Below are positions 8,395 to 17,378 of a DNA stretch of 64,000 nucleotides, in pieces. A program made the translations under genes and the position numbers. The DNA comes from Cypionkella sp. (GTDB lineage: Bacteria > Pseudomonadota > Alphaproteobacteria > Rhodobacterales > Rhodobacteraceae). The stretch lies in assembly GCF_030652235.1 (NCBI RefSeq), contig NZ_JAUSBA010000026.1:62001-126000 (forward strand), read 5' to 3'. Each line of letters starts with the position of its first letter. Within the stretch, counting starts at the first letter, position 1. The notes under the pieces are model-generated. The model was given only the letters and a program-made list of their open reading frames with translations, ran no database searches and was not told the DNA's origin.

Positions 8395-9285
8395 TTAGCT
8401 GAGATGGAAATCGGTTGGCTGTAGCGGTTTCGGGGCAGGCTCGCCCAGATATGGCGCGAGGCTGATCTCGGCGGCGCGGCAGATTGCATCCAGCGGCAGG
8501 GCGTTCAGGGTGGTGCCGAAGGGATGGCTGAGTTCCTCGGTCACTTCCGCCAGCCCTAGGAAAACATAGGCTACGATGCCGACGAACAACGGTGTCAGCC
8601 AGCCGGAGGTGCCGATGAGGGCCATCGGCAGCAGCAGGCAAAACAGGTAGGTGGTGCGGTAGATCAACAGCGAATAGACGAAGGGCAACGGGGTTCCGGC
8701 GATGCGCTCGCAGCCTGCTTGTTGCAGCGCCATGCTGCCCAAGCGGGCAGTCAGGGTGCGCGCGCCGAAGCCGTCTATTTGGTTGTTGGCATAGGCTTGC
8801 GCGAGATCGGTGTTGATCCTGTTCAAGGCCGAGCAGGGCGGGTGCGGATCGGCCAGCAGTTCGGGCGACCGGGCTTGGGTTTCGGCATCATGCGTCAACC
8901 GGCGCAGCTGTGCGCGGTGCAGGTGCAGAAAAGCCAGCGATTGCCGCAGGATACGCTGGCGCAGGGTTTGGTCGGGGGCGAAGACTTCCAACTCACGCGC
9001 AAGACTGCGCAGATCAGCCAGCAGACCGCCCCACAGCTTACGGGCCTCCCACCAGCGATCATAGGCGGCGTTGTTGCGAAAGCTGAGGAACAGCGAGAGG
9101 GCGATGCCGAAGACGGTGAACGGGATGCCTTCAATATGCGGCAGCACGCCGAATTGGTGATCGAGCACCACCATAGCGGCGGCAAGTGCGATCACGCCGA
9201 GCAGAGGTAGGGCGATATGCGGCAGCACGGAGCCGCGCATCGCAAAGGCCAGCTCCCAAGCGCGGGGTTTGTCGCGGATGATCAT
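8395..9285 (-). CDS. Bestrophin-like (UPF0187) membrane protein
   Basis: Bacterial bestrophin homologue, 296 residues, in a family that forms pentameric ion channels in the inner membrane. The signature is clear: FLSFRNNAAYDRWWEARKLW near residue 69, with hydrophobic segments before it (about 26-44) and after residue 200. The C-terminal ANPYLGEPAPKP-like tail is typical. It has no functional link to the sugar operon to its left. It ends close to the mod genes on the same strand but starts 13 bases after modC, so it may be read through from them. Confidence 0.85.
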   Translation of the reverse strand: MIIRDKPRAWELAFAMRGSVLPHIALPLLGVIALAAAMVVLDHQFGVLPHIEGIPFTVFGIALSLFLSFRNNAAYDRWWEARKLWGGLLADLRSLARELEVFAPDQTLRQRILRQSLAFLHLHRAQLRRLTHDAETQARSPELLADPHPPCSALNRINTDLAQAYANNQIDGFGARTLTARLGSMALQQAGCERIAGTPLPFVYSLLIYRTTYLFCLLLPMALIGTSGWLTPLFVGIVAYVFLGLAEVTEELSHPFGTTLNALPLDAICRAAEISLAPYLGEPAPKPLQPTDFHLS

Positions 9286-9297
9286 GTGCAGCCTTCC

Positions 9298-10395
9298 TTA
9301 TCGAGTGCCCACATCTGTTTGAGCCGCCGCGACGGATTTCACAATCGCAAACACGGTTTGGCCGGGGCAGAGCGCAAGCGCCTCGGCAGAGCGGCGGGTG
9401 ATGCGGGCGAGCAGATGCTCGGGGCCAAGGCCAAGTTGGATAAGCGCGCCGTCTTCGGAGAGGCGGATTTCGGTGATCGTGGCTTGCAGGATGTTGAGGG
9501 CGGACAGGCCCTCGGGGCGTTGGCGCGCCAGGATCACGTCTTGGACGGCGATACGGATGCGCAGTTTGGTGCCGGGGGCGACGGCGATTTTTGGCAGCCA
9601 GATCGGGCCGCCGTGGGTGTGCAATTGTGTCAGGCCGTCGGAGTTTTGCGCGGTTACGGTGGCGGTGAGGACGGCCCCTGCGGCGCGGATGCCAAGGCTG
9701 GGGGCGAGATCGGGGTCAGCCAGCAGATCGGCGGCGGGGCCTGCGCGCAGGGTGCGGCCTTGGTCGAGCACGACAATGGTGGTGGCAAGGCGGGCGACCT
9801 CGGCAAGGGCGTGGCTGACGTAGAGGATCGGGATCTGGGTCTGGTCGCGCAGGGTTTCGATATAGGGCAGCAGCTCGGCTTTGCGGGCCTCATCCAAGGC
9901 GGCGAAGGGCTCGTCCATCAACAGCAGGGCGGGGTTCGACAGCAAAGCGCGCCCGATCGCCACGCGGGATTTCTCACCGCCAGAGAGGGCTGTGGGGCGG
10001 CGGTTGAGTAGGGCGTTCAGGCCCAAGAGGTCGATGATATCGTCGAAATTGGGGCCGCCGTTTTTCAGATTAGGGGTTTTTGGGGCGAACCAGCGACCGT
10101 AGGCAAGGTTCTGGCTGACGGTCAGGTGCGGGAACAGGCGGGCGTCTTGGAAGACATAGCCGAGGCGGCGGCGGTGGGGGGGCAGGTTTATCGCCGCGCG
10201 GGTGTCCAGCAGGGTGGTGTTGTCTGCGGTGATGCGGCCTTGGTCGGGGTGCAAGAGGCCTGCCACTGCATTGATCACGCTGGTTTTTCCAGAGCCGGAC
10301 TTGCCGAACAAAGCGGTGAGGCCGGGCGTGGCGGTGAAATTCACCTCCAGCGTGAAGCCGGGGAACTGGTGGCTGAGGGCGACGGAGAGGCTCAT
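9298..10395 (-). CDS. modC: Molybdate ABC transporter ATP-binding protein ModC
   Basis: ATPase of the molybdate importer, 365 residues. Walker A is GKSGSGKTSV (about residues 31-40), the signature is LSGGEKSRVAIGRAL, and Walker B is LLLMDEPFAALDE. The last ~130 residues form the regulatory half, with the Mop/TOBE oxyanion-binding segment SALNILQATITEI. ATG at 10395 overlaps the modB stop as ATGA. The frame is open upstream for 96 more codons, but that stretch only mirrors modB and starts MSLSVALSHQFPGF as in other ModC proteins. Confidence 0.95.
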   Translation of the reverse strand: MSLSVALSHQFPGFTLEVNFTATPGLTALFGKSGSGKTSVINAVAGLLHPDQGRITADNTTLLDTRAAINLPPHRRRLGYVFQDARLFPHLTVSQNLAYGRWFAPKTPNLKNGGPNFDDIIDLLGLNALLNRRPTALSGGEKSRVAIGRALLSNPALLLMDEPFAALDEARKAELLPYIETLRDQTQIPILYVSHALAEVARLATTIVVLDQGRTLRAGPAADLLADPDLAPSLGIRAAGAVLTATVTAQNSDGLTQLHTHGGPIWLPKIAVAPGTKLRIRIAVQDVILARQRPEGLSALNILQATITEIRLSEDGALIQLGLGPEHLLARITRRSAEALALCPGQTVFAIVKSVAAAQTDVGTR

Positions 10396-11108
10396 GTGCC
10401 TTTGATCCTGCGGGCAACGGCGCGGCTGAGGAACTCGGACAGGATCAGCGCGAGCATTGCGACTGCAATGGAGATCAGCACCAATCGGAAGGCTTGGCTG
10501 TCGCCGCCGGGAACTTGCAGGAATGTGTAGATCGCCGAGGGCAGGGTTTGGGTTTGGCCGGGGATGTTTGAGACGAACGTAATCGTCGCGCCAAACTCGC
10601 CCATGGCTTTGGCAAAGGCCAGCACCGCGCCTGCGATGATGCCGGGCAGGATCAGCGGCAGAGTGACGGACAGGAACACCCAAAGCGGCGATGCGCCCAG
10701 CGTGCCTGCGGCTTGTTCCAGTTTCGGGTCTACTGCCTCAAACGCCATACGGATGGCGCGCACCATCAACGGGAACGCCATGACGGCGGCGGCCAGCACA
10801 GCACCTGTCCATTTGAACGCCAGCACGAGGCCGAACCACTGGTCAAGGTATTGGCCGATAAAGCCTTTACGCCCGAAGGCCAGCAGCAGCAGGTATCCGG
10901 TGACGACCGGGGGCAGGATCAAGGGCAAATGCACAAGGCCATTCACAATATGCTTGCCCCAGAAATCGCGCCGCGCCAAGAGATGCGCGGTGTAGATGCC
11001 CAAGGGCAGGCTGAGCGCGGTTGCCCAGACCGAAACGCGCAGCGACAAAGCCACTGCACGCCATTCATCGGGAGTGAACCAGTTGGCGGGGGTAAACCAG
11101 TCGGGCAT
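10392..11108 (-). CDS. modB: Molybdate ABC transporter permease ModB
   Basis: Inner-membrane subunit of the molybdate importer, 238 residues with about five membrane segments. The BPD_transp_1 coupling motif reads EQAAGTLGASPLWVFLSVTLP, and FAKAMGEFGATITFVSNIPG near residue 170 is characteristic of ModB/CysT-like permeases. It lies between modA and modC on the same strand and overlaps modC at ATGA. Confidence 0.95.
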   Translation of the reverse strand: MPDWFTPANWFTPDEWRAVALSLRVSVWATALSLPLGIYTAHLLARRDFWGKHIVNGLVHLPLILPPVVTGYLLLLAFGRKGFIGQYLDQWFGLVLAFKWTGAVLAAAVMAFPLMVRAIRMAFEAVDPKLEQAAGTLGASPLWVFLSVTLPLILPGIIAGAVLAFAKAMGEFGATITFVSNIPGQTQTLPSAIYTFLQVPGGDSQAFRLVLISIAVAMLALILSEFLSRAVARRIKGT

Positions 11109-11114
11109 CGGGCC

Positions 11115-11915
11115 TTATTTCAGAACGGTGAAGCCTTGGGCAGTGAACACGGCAGCACTTGCATCGCTGGATAACGCCTCCAGAAAGCTTTGCGCTGCGG
11201 GCTTTGTGCTAGCGGCGAGAACAGCGGCAGGGTAGACGATTGGTTTGTGGCTGTCGCTAGGGAAGGTGCCGATCACGCCTACCTTGTCGCCGCTTTCGTC
11301 ATCGGCGATGGCATCCGAGGCGTAGACGATGCCATAGGGGGCTTCGCCTGTGGCGACCAGTGCGAGGGCGGCGCGGACGTTGTCGGATTGTGCGACATTG
11401 GCCTCGATGGAGGGCCACAGGCCAAGGCTTTCCAAGGCTTCCTTGCCGTATTCGCCTGCTGGGACGGAGTCGACGGTCGCCATCGACAGCTTGCCATCGC
11501 CCAGAAGTGCTTTCAGATCAAGGTCCCTGCTGATTTCTACCGGGGTGGTTTTGCCCGCAGCAACCAGAACCAGCGTGTTGCCAAGGATGTCTTTGCGGCT
11601 GTCCTTGTTGATCAGATTTTCATCTGACAGGGTATCCATCCACTTTTTCGACGCCGAGATGAACAGATCGGCGGGCGCGCCTTGCTCGATCTGTTTCGCC
11701 AGTTTTGCGGTACTTTCATAAGAAATTACCACTTTATTGCCGGTTTCGGCCTGCCAATCGGCGGCGATGGTATCGAGGGCATTTTTCAGGGAGGCTGCGG
11801 CAAAGACGGTGATTTCCTCGGCTTGTGCGTCTGCGGGCATTGCGAGGCTGGCGGGCAGCACAAGGCTGGCGAGCAGGGCGGCAGAGAGGGCGCTGCGGCG
11901 GGTGAAAACGGTCAT
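11115..11915 (-). CDS. modA: Molybdate ABC transporter substrate-binding protein ModA
   Basis: Periplasmic molybdate/tungstate-binding protein, 266 residues. The signal peptide runs from MTVFTRRSALSAALLASL to about ADAQA. The mature protein begins ITVFAAASLKNALDTIAADW with the family's AAASL oxyanion-binding serine. YESTAKLAKQIEQGAPADLF is equally diagnostic. ATG at 11915 is chosen because an AGAGG ribosome site lies five to nine bases upstream, and because the 18 extra upstream codons would spoil the signal peptide. Confidence 0.95.
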   Translation of the reverse strand: MTVFTRRSALSAALLASLVLPASLAMPADAQAEEITVFAAASLKNALDTIAADWQAETGNKVVISYESTAKLAKQIEQGAPADLFISASKKWMDTLSDENLINKDSRKDILGNTLVLVAAGKTTPVEISRDLDLKALLGDGKLSMATVDSVPAGEYGKEALESLGLWPSIEANVAQSDNVRAALALVATGEAPYGIVYASDAIADDESGDKVGVIGTFPSDSHKPIVYPAAVLAASTKPAAQSFLEALSSDASAAVFTAQGFTVLK

Positions 11916-11930
11916 GAAACCTCTGTTGAT

Positions 11931-11953
11931 GTGTTTTATAGAACATATCGATG
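11931..11953 (-). promoter_or_regulatory. Possible ModE-type operator in the modE-modA gap
   Basis: Read on the minus strand, the 57-base gap contains ATCGATATGTTCTATAAAAC. Its first half resembles the ATCGnTATATA half-site known for ModE boxes; the second half is weak. Position, directly before modA, is right for molybdate repression. This is comparison with a remembered consensus only. Confidence 0.35.
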
Positions 11954-11972
11954 GCGCGGCGCGGTGCAAGCG

Positions 11973-12332
11973 TTATTTCTGTTCGGGAATATCGCGAAGC
12001 AGGCCTTGCAGGTCTTGCAGATGCGGCGCAGTCGCCAGTGCGGTGGCGGCCTCAGCCGCACGGTAATGGCTGATCACCGCCAGCCCGGTTGCGGTGACCT
12101 GCGCGCCGCCGCCCTTTGCGCCGCCGCGCGCGCTTGTCACCAGCGGATCGCTGAAGGCGGCGTTCATTTCTTCAACCAGCATCCAAGCGCGCTTGTAGCT
12201 CATCTCCATCGCGCGGCCTGCGGCCGAGATGGAGCCGGTGTCGCGGATACGCTCCAGCAGCGTGATCTTGCCGGGGCCGAGTTTGGTGGCGCCGAAGAAG
12301 AAGCGCAGCAGGGTATGGGGCTGGGGTTTCAT
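11973..12332 (-). CDS. ModE-like DNA-binding regulator lacking the molybdate-binding domains
   Basis: Winged-helix regulator of 119 residues matching the N-terminal DNA-binding domain of ModE: LGPGKITLLERIRDTGSISA, then AAGRAMEMSYKRAWMLVEEM and the wing ARGGAKGGGAQVT. Full ModE (~260 residues) has two C-terminal TOBE/Mop domains that sense molybdate; none is present. Either sensing is delegated to another Mop protein or this is a constitutive DNA binder. ATG at 12332 is preferred because homologues begin at this point and the ten extra upstream residues look non-coding. It precedes modA on the same strand. Confidence 0.85.
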   Translation of the reverse strand: MKPQPHTLLRFFFGATKLGPGKITLLERIRDTGSISAAGRAMEMSYKRAWMLVEEMNAAFSDPLVTSARGGAKGGGAQVTATGLAVISHYRAAEAATALATAPHLQDLQGLLRDIPEQK

Positions 12333-12371
12333 GGCGCGAGCGTCTCGCCAAACCGCGCGCAATGCAAGGGG

Positions 12372-14063
12372 TTACGGCGTCAGGGTCTGGCGGTTGGTGC
12401 GCGCAAGCTGGGCGGTGAGTTTGGCGATTTCAGCGGTGCGACGCTGCGGCGACCAAGATTTGGCGGTGGCGATGATATCAGCGATTTGGGCGAGGTCGGC
12501 GGCGTTCAGCGCGCCGGTGACGGCGAGGGTGGTGCGGCGCAGCACGAGGTCTGACAGGTGCTCGACGGATTCAGTGCGAACGATCCAGTCGATTTCGGCA
12601 TGGCTGTAGGCGGTTGCGTGGGGCAGACGGGTGGTGTCGCTGTAGGGGGATTTATGGGCAACAAGGCGGGTCAGGCTGGTGCCGTAGCGGGTGAACAACT
12701 CTGCCGCACGGGCAAGGTTCAGGCCCCCGGTGGCGGCAGCGCTGGCGATCAGCCGAGATTTGGCTGCGTTGTCAGCGGGATAGGCTTTGCCGCCACCGAT
12801 GCCAAGCGCGCGGGTGGAAATGCGGCGAGGCTGGTTCAGGCGGGTCAGGCAGATGTCGGCGACTTCCTCGGCAAAGCCCCGGAAGGTGGTCCATTTGCCG
12901 CCAACCAGCGAGATGATCGGGTAGGGGCGCTCGGCGGTGGCTTCTAGCACCGGTGCGGAATGGTCGCGACTGATCAGGCCGGGGGTGGCGGCATCCGACG
13001 CAGGCAGCGGCCGGATACCGGAATAGGCGTAGATGATGTGGCTGTGATCGAAGGGAAGACCGGGCAGCAGGGCGCGCAGAGCGGTGAGGAAATAGGCGAT
13101 CTCGTCATCCTCACAGCGGACGTTTTCGGGGTCGGCGGCCTTGATATCGGTCGATCCCACCAGCGCGCGGCCCAGGTAATCATAGACCAAAAGGATGCGG
13201 CCATCGTCGGCCTCGAAATAGATCATCTGGCCGTTCAGCATTTTCAAAAGCTGCGGGTGGTCGAGCAGGATATGCGAGCCCTTGGTGCCGCCGATCAGCT
13301 TGGTTTGTGCGCCCAAAGTGGCGTTGACGCGGTCAATCCACGGGCCTGCGGCGTTGATCACCAGTTTGGGCCGGATGGTGAAGGCGGTGCCATCTTCGCG
13401 GATGAAGCTGATTTCCGCGCCGTTGTGGGTGCTGATCTGGGTATAGTTCAGGGCGAGGGCATTGGGGTTGGCCACGATGCCATCGGCAAGAAGCTCCCAC
13501 ACCAGCCGCTCGGGACCTGCGATTTTGGCGTCGTAATAGAGGCCCGAGGCGACGATGCGCGGGGTCATTTGCGGAAATTCGGCAAGGGTTTTGGCGCGCG
13601 ATTTCATCTTGTGGCGCGGCATGACATTGGCGCGGCTGCCGTAGTGATCGTAGATCGTGAGGCCGACTTTCAGCAGCAGCGCGCCCCGGCTGCGGGCGGC
13701 GGTGGTCGATCCGAACAGGGTGCGCAGCGCAGCCCAAACCCCTTTGGTCCAAGAGAAAATCGGGATCAGCGTCGGCAGCGGGGTGACGGCGTGGGCTGCA
13801 TTTTTCAGCAGCAGATTGCGCTCTAGCGTCGATTGCGCCACCAGACGGAATTCGCCGGTTTCCAGATATTTCAGCCCACCGTGGATCATCCTTGAAGGTG
13901 CCGCAGAGGTGCCGCCGCCGAAATCACCCTTCTCAACGATCAGCACGCGCAGGCCTTGTTCGGCAAGGTCACGAAACAGCCCCGCGCCGTTGATGCCTGC
14001 GCCGAGGATCAGCACATCGAGGCCGTTTTCCGACAGGTCTTGCAGGCGGGTGTCGTGGTTCAT
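12372..14063 (-). CDS. GlpD-like FAD-dependent polyol-phosphate dehydrogenase
   Basis: Flavoprotein of 563 residues related to glycerol-3-phosphate dehydrogenase GlpD and to EryB. The FAD site is VLILGAGINGAGLFRDLAEQ (about 15-34), followed by the family signature TSAAPSRMIHGGLKYLETGE. RPLPASDAATPGLISRDH and VGGKWTTFRGFAEE are late conserved blocks. It is longer than the window's EryB (507). It overlaps the DeoR gene at ATGA and follows a LyxK-like kinase, so it probably oxidises the phosphorylated polyol made by that kinase, passing electrons to quinone. The exact polyol (a pentitol or tetritol) is not readable. Confidence 0.85.
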   Translation of the reverse strand: MNHDTRLQDLSENGLDVLILGAGINGAGLFRDLAEQGLRVLIVEKGDFGGGTSAAPSRMIHGGLKYLETGEFRLVAQSTLERNLLLKNAAHAVTPLPTLIPIFSWTKGVWAALRTLFGSTTAARSRGALLLKVGLTIYDHYGSRANVMPRHKMKSRAKTLAEFPQMTPRIVASGLYYDAKIAGPERLVWELLADGIVANPNALALNYTQISTHNGAEISFIREDGTAFTIRPKLVINAAGPWIDRVNATLGAQTKLIGGTKGSHILLDHPQLLKMLNGQMIYFEADDGRILLVYDYLGRALVGSTDIKAADPENVRCEDDEIAYFLTALRALLPGLPFDHSHIIYAYSGIRPLPASDAATPGLISRDHSAPVLEATAERPYPIISLVGGKWTTFRGFAEEVADICLTRLNQPRRISTRALGIGGGKAYPADNAAKSRLIASAAATGGLNLARAAELFTRYGTSLTRLVAHKSPYSDTTRLPHATAYSHAEIDWIVRTESVEHLSDLVLRRTTLAVTGALNAADLAQIADIIATAKSWSPQRRTAEIAKLTAQLARTNRQTLTP

Positions 14064-14848
14064 AGGATATCCGTTTCGATCAGATGTAGCCGCACGCCGG
14101 CGGCTATCAAGGCGCAGGCTTCAGCGGCAGGCAGGGCCGCACCTGTCAGCACGGCGTCAAAGGCGGTGAGCGGGGCCAAGGCGTGCAGGGCAGAGCGGCC
14201 AAATTTCTCGTGGGTCAACAACAGGATACGGTTGTTGGCGGCGGCCATCATCGCTTGCTTTGCGCGGGTGACTTGGGCGTCTTGGATATAAGCCGTGCCG
14301 TTTCGCGCAGCAGAAGCCGAGCAGATCAGCACATTGGCGCGCAAGGCGGGCAAAGCGGTTTCGCAGAGATGGCCGATGAACGCGTTGTAGGTCGGGTGAA
14401 ACTGGCCTCCAAGGCAGATCAGGGTGATCTCGTCAGCCCCGGTCAGGGTCTGGATCGAGGCAAGGCTGTTGGTGATCACGGTCAGCGGGGCGATTTTGGG
14501 CAGCAGAGGGGCAAGGGCGTGGCTGGTGGAAGAATCGTCGATCATCACCACTTGGCCGGGCGCGATGTAGCGCAGGGCGGCACGGGCTAGGCTGGATTTT
14601 TCGGCCGAGGCCACGGTTTGGCGGTAGCGGAACAGGCTTTCGTAGATGCCAGAGGGCAGGGCGCTGACGGATCCGTGCAGTTTGCGCAGCAGCCCCGCCG
14701 CCGCGAGTTGGTCGATATGGCGATGGATGGTCATCCGCGACACACCAAAGCGTTGCACCAGAGCGTCGATCCGGGTCTCACCTTGTTGCAGGACGTAAGC
14801 GGCAATTTCTTCGCGCCGATTTTCCTTTGCGCGGGGTTCGAGGGTCAT
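14060..14848 (-). CDS. DeoR-family transcriptional regulator
   Basis: DeoR/GlpR-type repressor of 262 residues. The helix-turn-helix is RIDALVQRFGVSRMTIHRHI, with recognition helix SRMTIHRHIDQL. The C-terminal sugar-phosphate sensor has the family pattern VVMIDDSSTSHALAPLL and LTVITNSLASIQTL. It sits between the kinase and dehydrogenase genes with ATGA overlaps on both sides, an unusual mid-operon position for the regulator. It probably responds to the polyol phosphate handled by these enzymes. Confidence 0.9.
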   Translation of the reverse strand: MTLEPRAKENRREEIAAYVLQQGETRIDALVQRFGVSRMTIHRHIDQLAAAGLLRKLHGSVSALPSGIYESLFRYRQTVASAEKSSLARAALRYIAPGQVVMIDDSSTSHALAPLLPKIAPLTVITNSLASIQTLTGADEITLICLGGQFHPTYNAFIGHLCETALPALRANVLICSASAARNGTAYIQDAQVTRAKQAMMAAANNRILLLTHEKFGRSALHALAPLTAFDAVLTGAALPAAEACALIAAGVRLHLIETDIL

Positions 14849-16353
14849 TCGACCAAGGCCTCAATTTCGGGCCAGAGCGGGGCGATGACGTTGATGATTT
14901 TCTGGTAGAGTTGAAAGCGTTTTTCATAGCTGGCGGCGCGGGTGGGATCGGGCGTGTAGGTTTGCCCCAAAAGCGACATGTCGCGCGGGTCATGCAAGGG
15001 GGAGGCGTAGAGGCCGACGGCAGCCCCTGCGCACAAGGCAGCCCCCCAAGCAGCGGCTTCGTCGGTTTGGCTGGTGGTGACGGGCATGCCCAGAATATCG
15101 GCGAACATCTGTGCGAAAGCCGGGTTGCGGGCGACGCCGCCGGTCAGACGGGCTTCGCGCACCGGGAAGCCTGCGCGCAGGGCGTCAACGTGGGTGCGGT
15201 GGTTGAAGATGATGCCTTCCAGCACCGCGCGCAGCATATCGCCGCGCGTGTGCCAGCCGCGCAGGCCGACAAAGCTGGCGCTGACTTGCGGGCCGAAGGG
15301 CGAACCGTAGAGATAGGGATGGAATATCAAGGTGGTGGGTTTCTGGAGTGCCGCGTCAATCTCGCGCCCAAGTGTTGCGTGAATCGACTCGCCCGACGCA
15401 TCAGCTTCTACCCGTTCGGCCTCACACAAAGTCTCAATAAACCAATCGTAATTCGCGGCAGAGGCGGGCGACAGCGCCATGTTGTTCCATTGGCCGGGCA
15501 GAATGGCGTTGCGGCACAGCCAGCGCGGGTCGGTGTTGGGGGTGTCTGAGACCACTTCGTTGATCGAGTAAGTGCCGGCGACGATGGCCACCACTCCTGT
15601 CGCATGGCCGCCGATGCCAAGCGCCGAAGCCGTCACATCATGCAGGCCAGCGGCAACCGGAGTGCCCGCGACAAGGCCAGTCAGTAAAGCAGCCTCGGCG
15701 GTGATATGTCCGATGATCTCGGCAGATTCGGCGATATCGGGCAGGGCGTGGGCGACGTTCTCCAGCCCGAAAAGTTGCAGCGCATCAAGGGTATAGTCTT
15801 GGGTTTGCACATCGGTGAAGGCGGTGGACGCCTCTGTGCGGTCGGTGCCGATGGAGCCCGTCAGGCAAAAGCGCAGCCAGTCTTTGCAGGCCAAAAAAGT
15901 GCCGATTTGGGCGAAACGCGCGGGCTCATTGTCGCGCACCCAAGCAAGCAGAGCTGCGGGCGAGCAGGCGGGGGGGATTTGGCCTGTCAGCTTTAGCGCT
16001 GCATCAGCACGGTCGCGCCAGCTTTCGCAGATAGCGCCAGCGCGGCCATCAAGCGACAGAATCCCGTTGCCGAGCGGGCGGCTTTCGTGGTCGAGCAGAT
16101 ACAGCCCATCACCATGGGCAGTGGCTGCGACGGCGACGATATCGCTGGCGGGGCGGCCCGAAAGCTGAATCGCTTCGGCGATCGCCTCGGCCGTGGCGCG
16201 CCACAGACCTTCCATATCACGTTCGACATGATGCGGGGCGGGCAAAAGCTGCGGCACGCGGCGGCGGGCGACGGCGAGTTGCTGGCCCGAGACGTCAAAG
16301 ATCACCGCTTTGGTGACGGTCAATCCGTTGTCGATACCAAGAATGCTGGTCAT
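14845..16353 (-). CDS. FGGY-family carbohydrate kinase, L-xylulose kinase (LyxK)-like
   Basis: FGGY kinase of 502 residues. The phosphate-1 motif is GIDNGLTVTKAVIFD at the N-terminus. AATAHGDGLYLLDHESRPLG closely follows the LyxK pattern, and the second-domain motif is EARLTGGVARNPAFAQMFAD. By overall layout it is closer to E. coli L-xylulose kinase than to the EryA-like kinase at 22322. It likely phosphorylates a ketopentose or polyol brought in by the importer encoded upstream (17379-21006). It is the first gene of a kinase-DeoR-dehydrogenase unit, 71 bases after the other DeoR gene. Confidence 0.85.
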   Translation of the reverse strand: MTSILGIDNGLTVTKAVIFDVSGQQLAVARRRVPQLLPAPHHVERDMEGLWRATAEAIAEAIQLSGRPASDIVAVAATAHGDGLYLLDHESRPLGNGILSLDGRAGAICESWRDRADAALKLTGQIPPACSPAALLAWVRDNEPARFAQIGTFLACKDWLRFCLTGSIGTDRTEASTAFTDVQTQDYTLDALQLFGLENVAHALPDIAESAEIIGHITAEAALLTGLVAGTPVAAGLHDVTASALGIGGHATGVVAIVAGTYSINEVVSDTPNTDPRWLCRNAILPGQWNNMALSPASAANYDWFIETLCEAERVEADASGESIHATLGREIDAALQKPTTLIFHPYLYGSPFGPQVSASFVGLRGWHTRGDMLRAVLEGIIFNHRTHVDALRAGFPVREARLTGGVARNPAFAQMFADILGMPVTTSQTDEAAAWGAALCAGAAVGLYASPLHDPRDMSLLGQTYTPDPTRAASYEKRFQLYQKIINVIAPLWPEIEALVE

Positions 16354-16391
16354 GCCTCAGCCTTTCGCAAGTGCGAATCTGATGAAATGAA

Positions 16392-16403
16392 CATCACATG
16401 ATG
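16392..16403. promoter_or_regulatory. Small palindrome upstream of the LyxK-like kinase
   Basis: CATCA (16392-16396) and TGATG (16399-16403) form a perfect five-base inverted repeat around CA, within an AT-rich 71-base gap before the kinase start at 16353. It may be a site for one of the two flanking DeoR regulators. Evidence is position and symmetry only. Confidence 0.3.
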
Positions 16404-16424
16404 AGATTATAACGGCAAGCGGTG

Positions 16425-17294
16425 TTACAATAATTCTAGCTCTGCACCTGCCGCGACCCGCTGCATAGCTTCGTCGGCGATCACCACGTTAATGCCTTTG
16501 GCGCGCATCCGGGCGATATGGGCGGCATCGGTCAGTTGATCGACGATCACGACATCGAACTCGGTCAGATCAGCAAAGGCGTGCAAAGCGCGGCGGCCGA
16601 ATTTGGTGTGATCGGCCAAAAGAATGCGTTTTGAGGCAGACTCAAACATCGCGCGTTTGGTTTCGACCATATCGGGGGATTGGTGAAACACCATGTCCTC
16701 GGTGATCGCGGGCATTGACAGAAATAGCGTATCCGCCCGCAAGCGTTTGATTTCATTTATCGTCATCCGTCCCATGAACGCATTGCACCAGTTGTGCAAC
16801 TGCCCACCGAGGCCCAACAAGGTCAGGTCACGGATGCCGTTCAGCTCGTTCATCAGGATCAGAGAATTGGTGATCGCGGTCAGCGGCACCTTGGCGGACA
16901 GGTGGGCGACCATCTGCAAAACCGTGGTGGAATCGTCGAAAAAGATCGCCTGGCCGGGTTCGACGAACTGCATCGCAGCGCTGGCAATCGCTTTTTTCTC
17001 GGCAGACTGGCGGGAAAACCGGTAGACGTCGGACGCTTCAATCAGGCTGGTGGGGGCGGCTGAGACAATTCCGCGGGCTTTGCGCAGCAGACCACGCGAG
17101 ACCAGTTCATCCAGATCGCGGTGGGCGGTCATCAAAGAGATGCCGAACCGCTCGGTCAGATCCTCGATCCGCATCGAGCCTTCGGCCATTACCGCTTCGG
17201 TGATCAACTGGCGGCGGGCGAGTTGGCGGGCGTGACGGCTGTCCGAGGGCAGTTGTGCAGGTGTGAGGCCAGAGGGCGGTTTCATATCGGTCAT
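16425..17294 (-). CDS. DeoR-family transcriptional regulator, linked to the polyol ABC importer
   Basis: DeoR repressor of 289 residues. The helix-turn-helix is MRIEDLTERFGISLMTAHRD, followed by LDELVSRGLLRKARG, and the sensor domain carries AIFFDDSTTVLQMVAHL and LTAITNSLILMNEL. It has a longer N-terminal lead (~25 residues, proline-rich) than the other two DeoR proteins in the window. It lies 84 bases after the binding-protein gene on the same strand, separated by a terminator hairpin, and before the LyxK-like kinase. It is likely a regulator of the importer and/or the kinase unit. Confidence 0.9.
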   Translation of the reverse strand: MTDMKPPSGLTPAQLPSDSRHARQLARRQLITEAVMAEGSMRIEDLTERFGISLMTAHRDLDELVSRGLLRKARGIVSAAPTSLIEASDVYRFSRQSAEKKAIASAAMQFVEPGQAIFFDDSTTVLQMVAHLSAKVPLTAITNSLILMNELNGIRDLTLLGLGGQLHNWCNAFMGRMTINEIKRLRADTLFLSMPAITEDMVFHQSPDMVETKRAMFESASKRILLADHTKFGRRALHAFADLTEFDVVIVDQLTDAAHIARMRAKGINVVIADEAMQRVAAGAELELL

Positions 17295-17333
17295 TCTCGC
17301 CTCCCGGTCCGTGTAGCGATGCCCGCGCCGCTG

Positions 17334-17368
17334 TTAAAAAGCAAGAGGGCGCCATTGCCAGCGCCCTC
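17334..17368 (-). terminator. Rho-independent terminator after the binding-protein gene
   Basis: GAGGGCGC (17345-17352) and GCGCCCTC (17361-17368) pair perfectly. On the minus strand the stem is followed by TTGCTTTTTAA. It sits immediately after the stop of the gene at 17379 and probably limits read-through into the DeoR gene. Confidence 0.75.
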
Positions 17369-17378
17369 CAACGTCAGA

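Noticed and set aside
10396-10683. 96-codon upstream extension of modC
   Set aside because: It overlaps modB in another frame and has arginine/proline-rich shadow composition; ModC homologues start at 10395.
12558-13826. Plus-strand frames opposite the GlpD-like gene
   Set aside because: The real GlpD-like protein on the minus strand explains the openness of this stretch.
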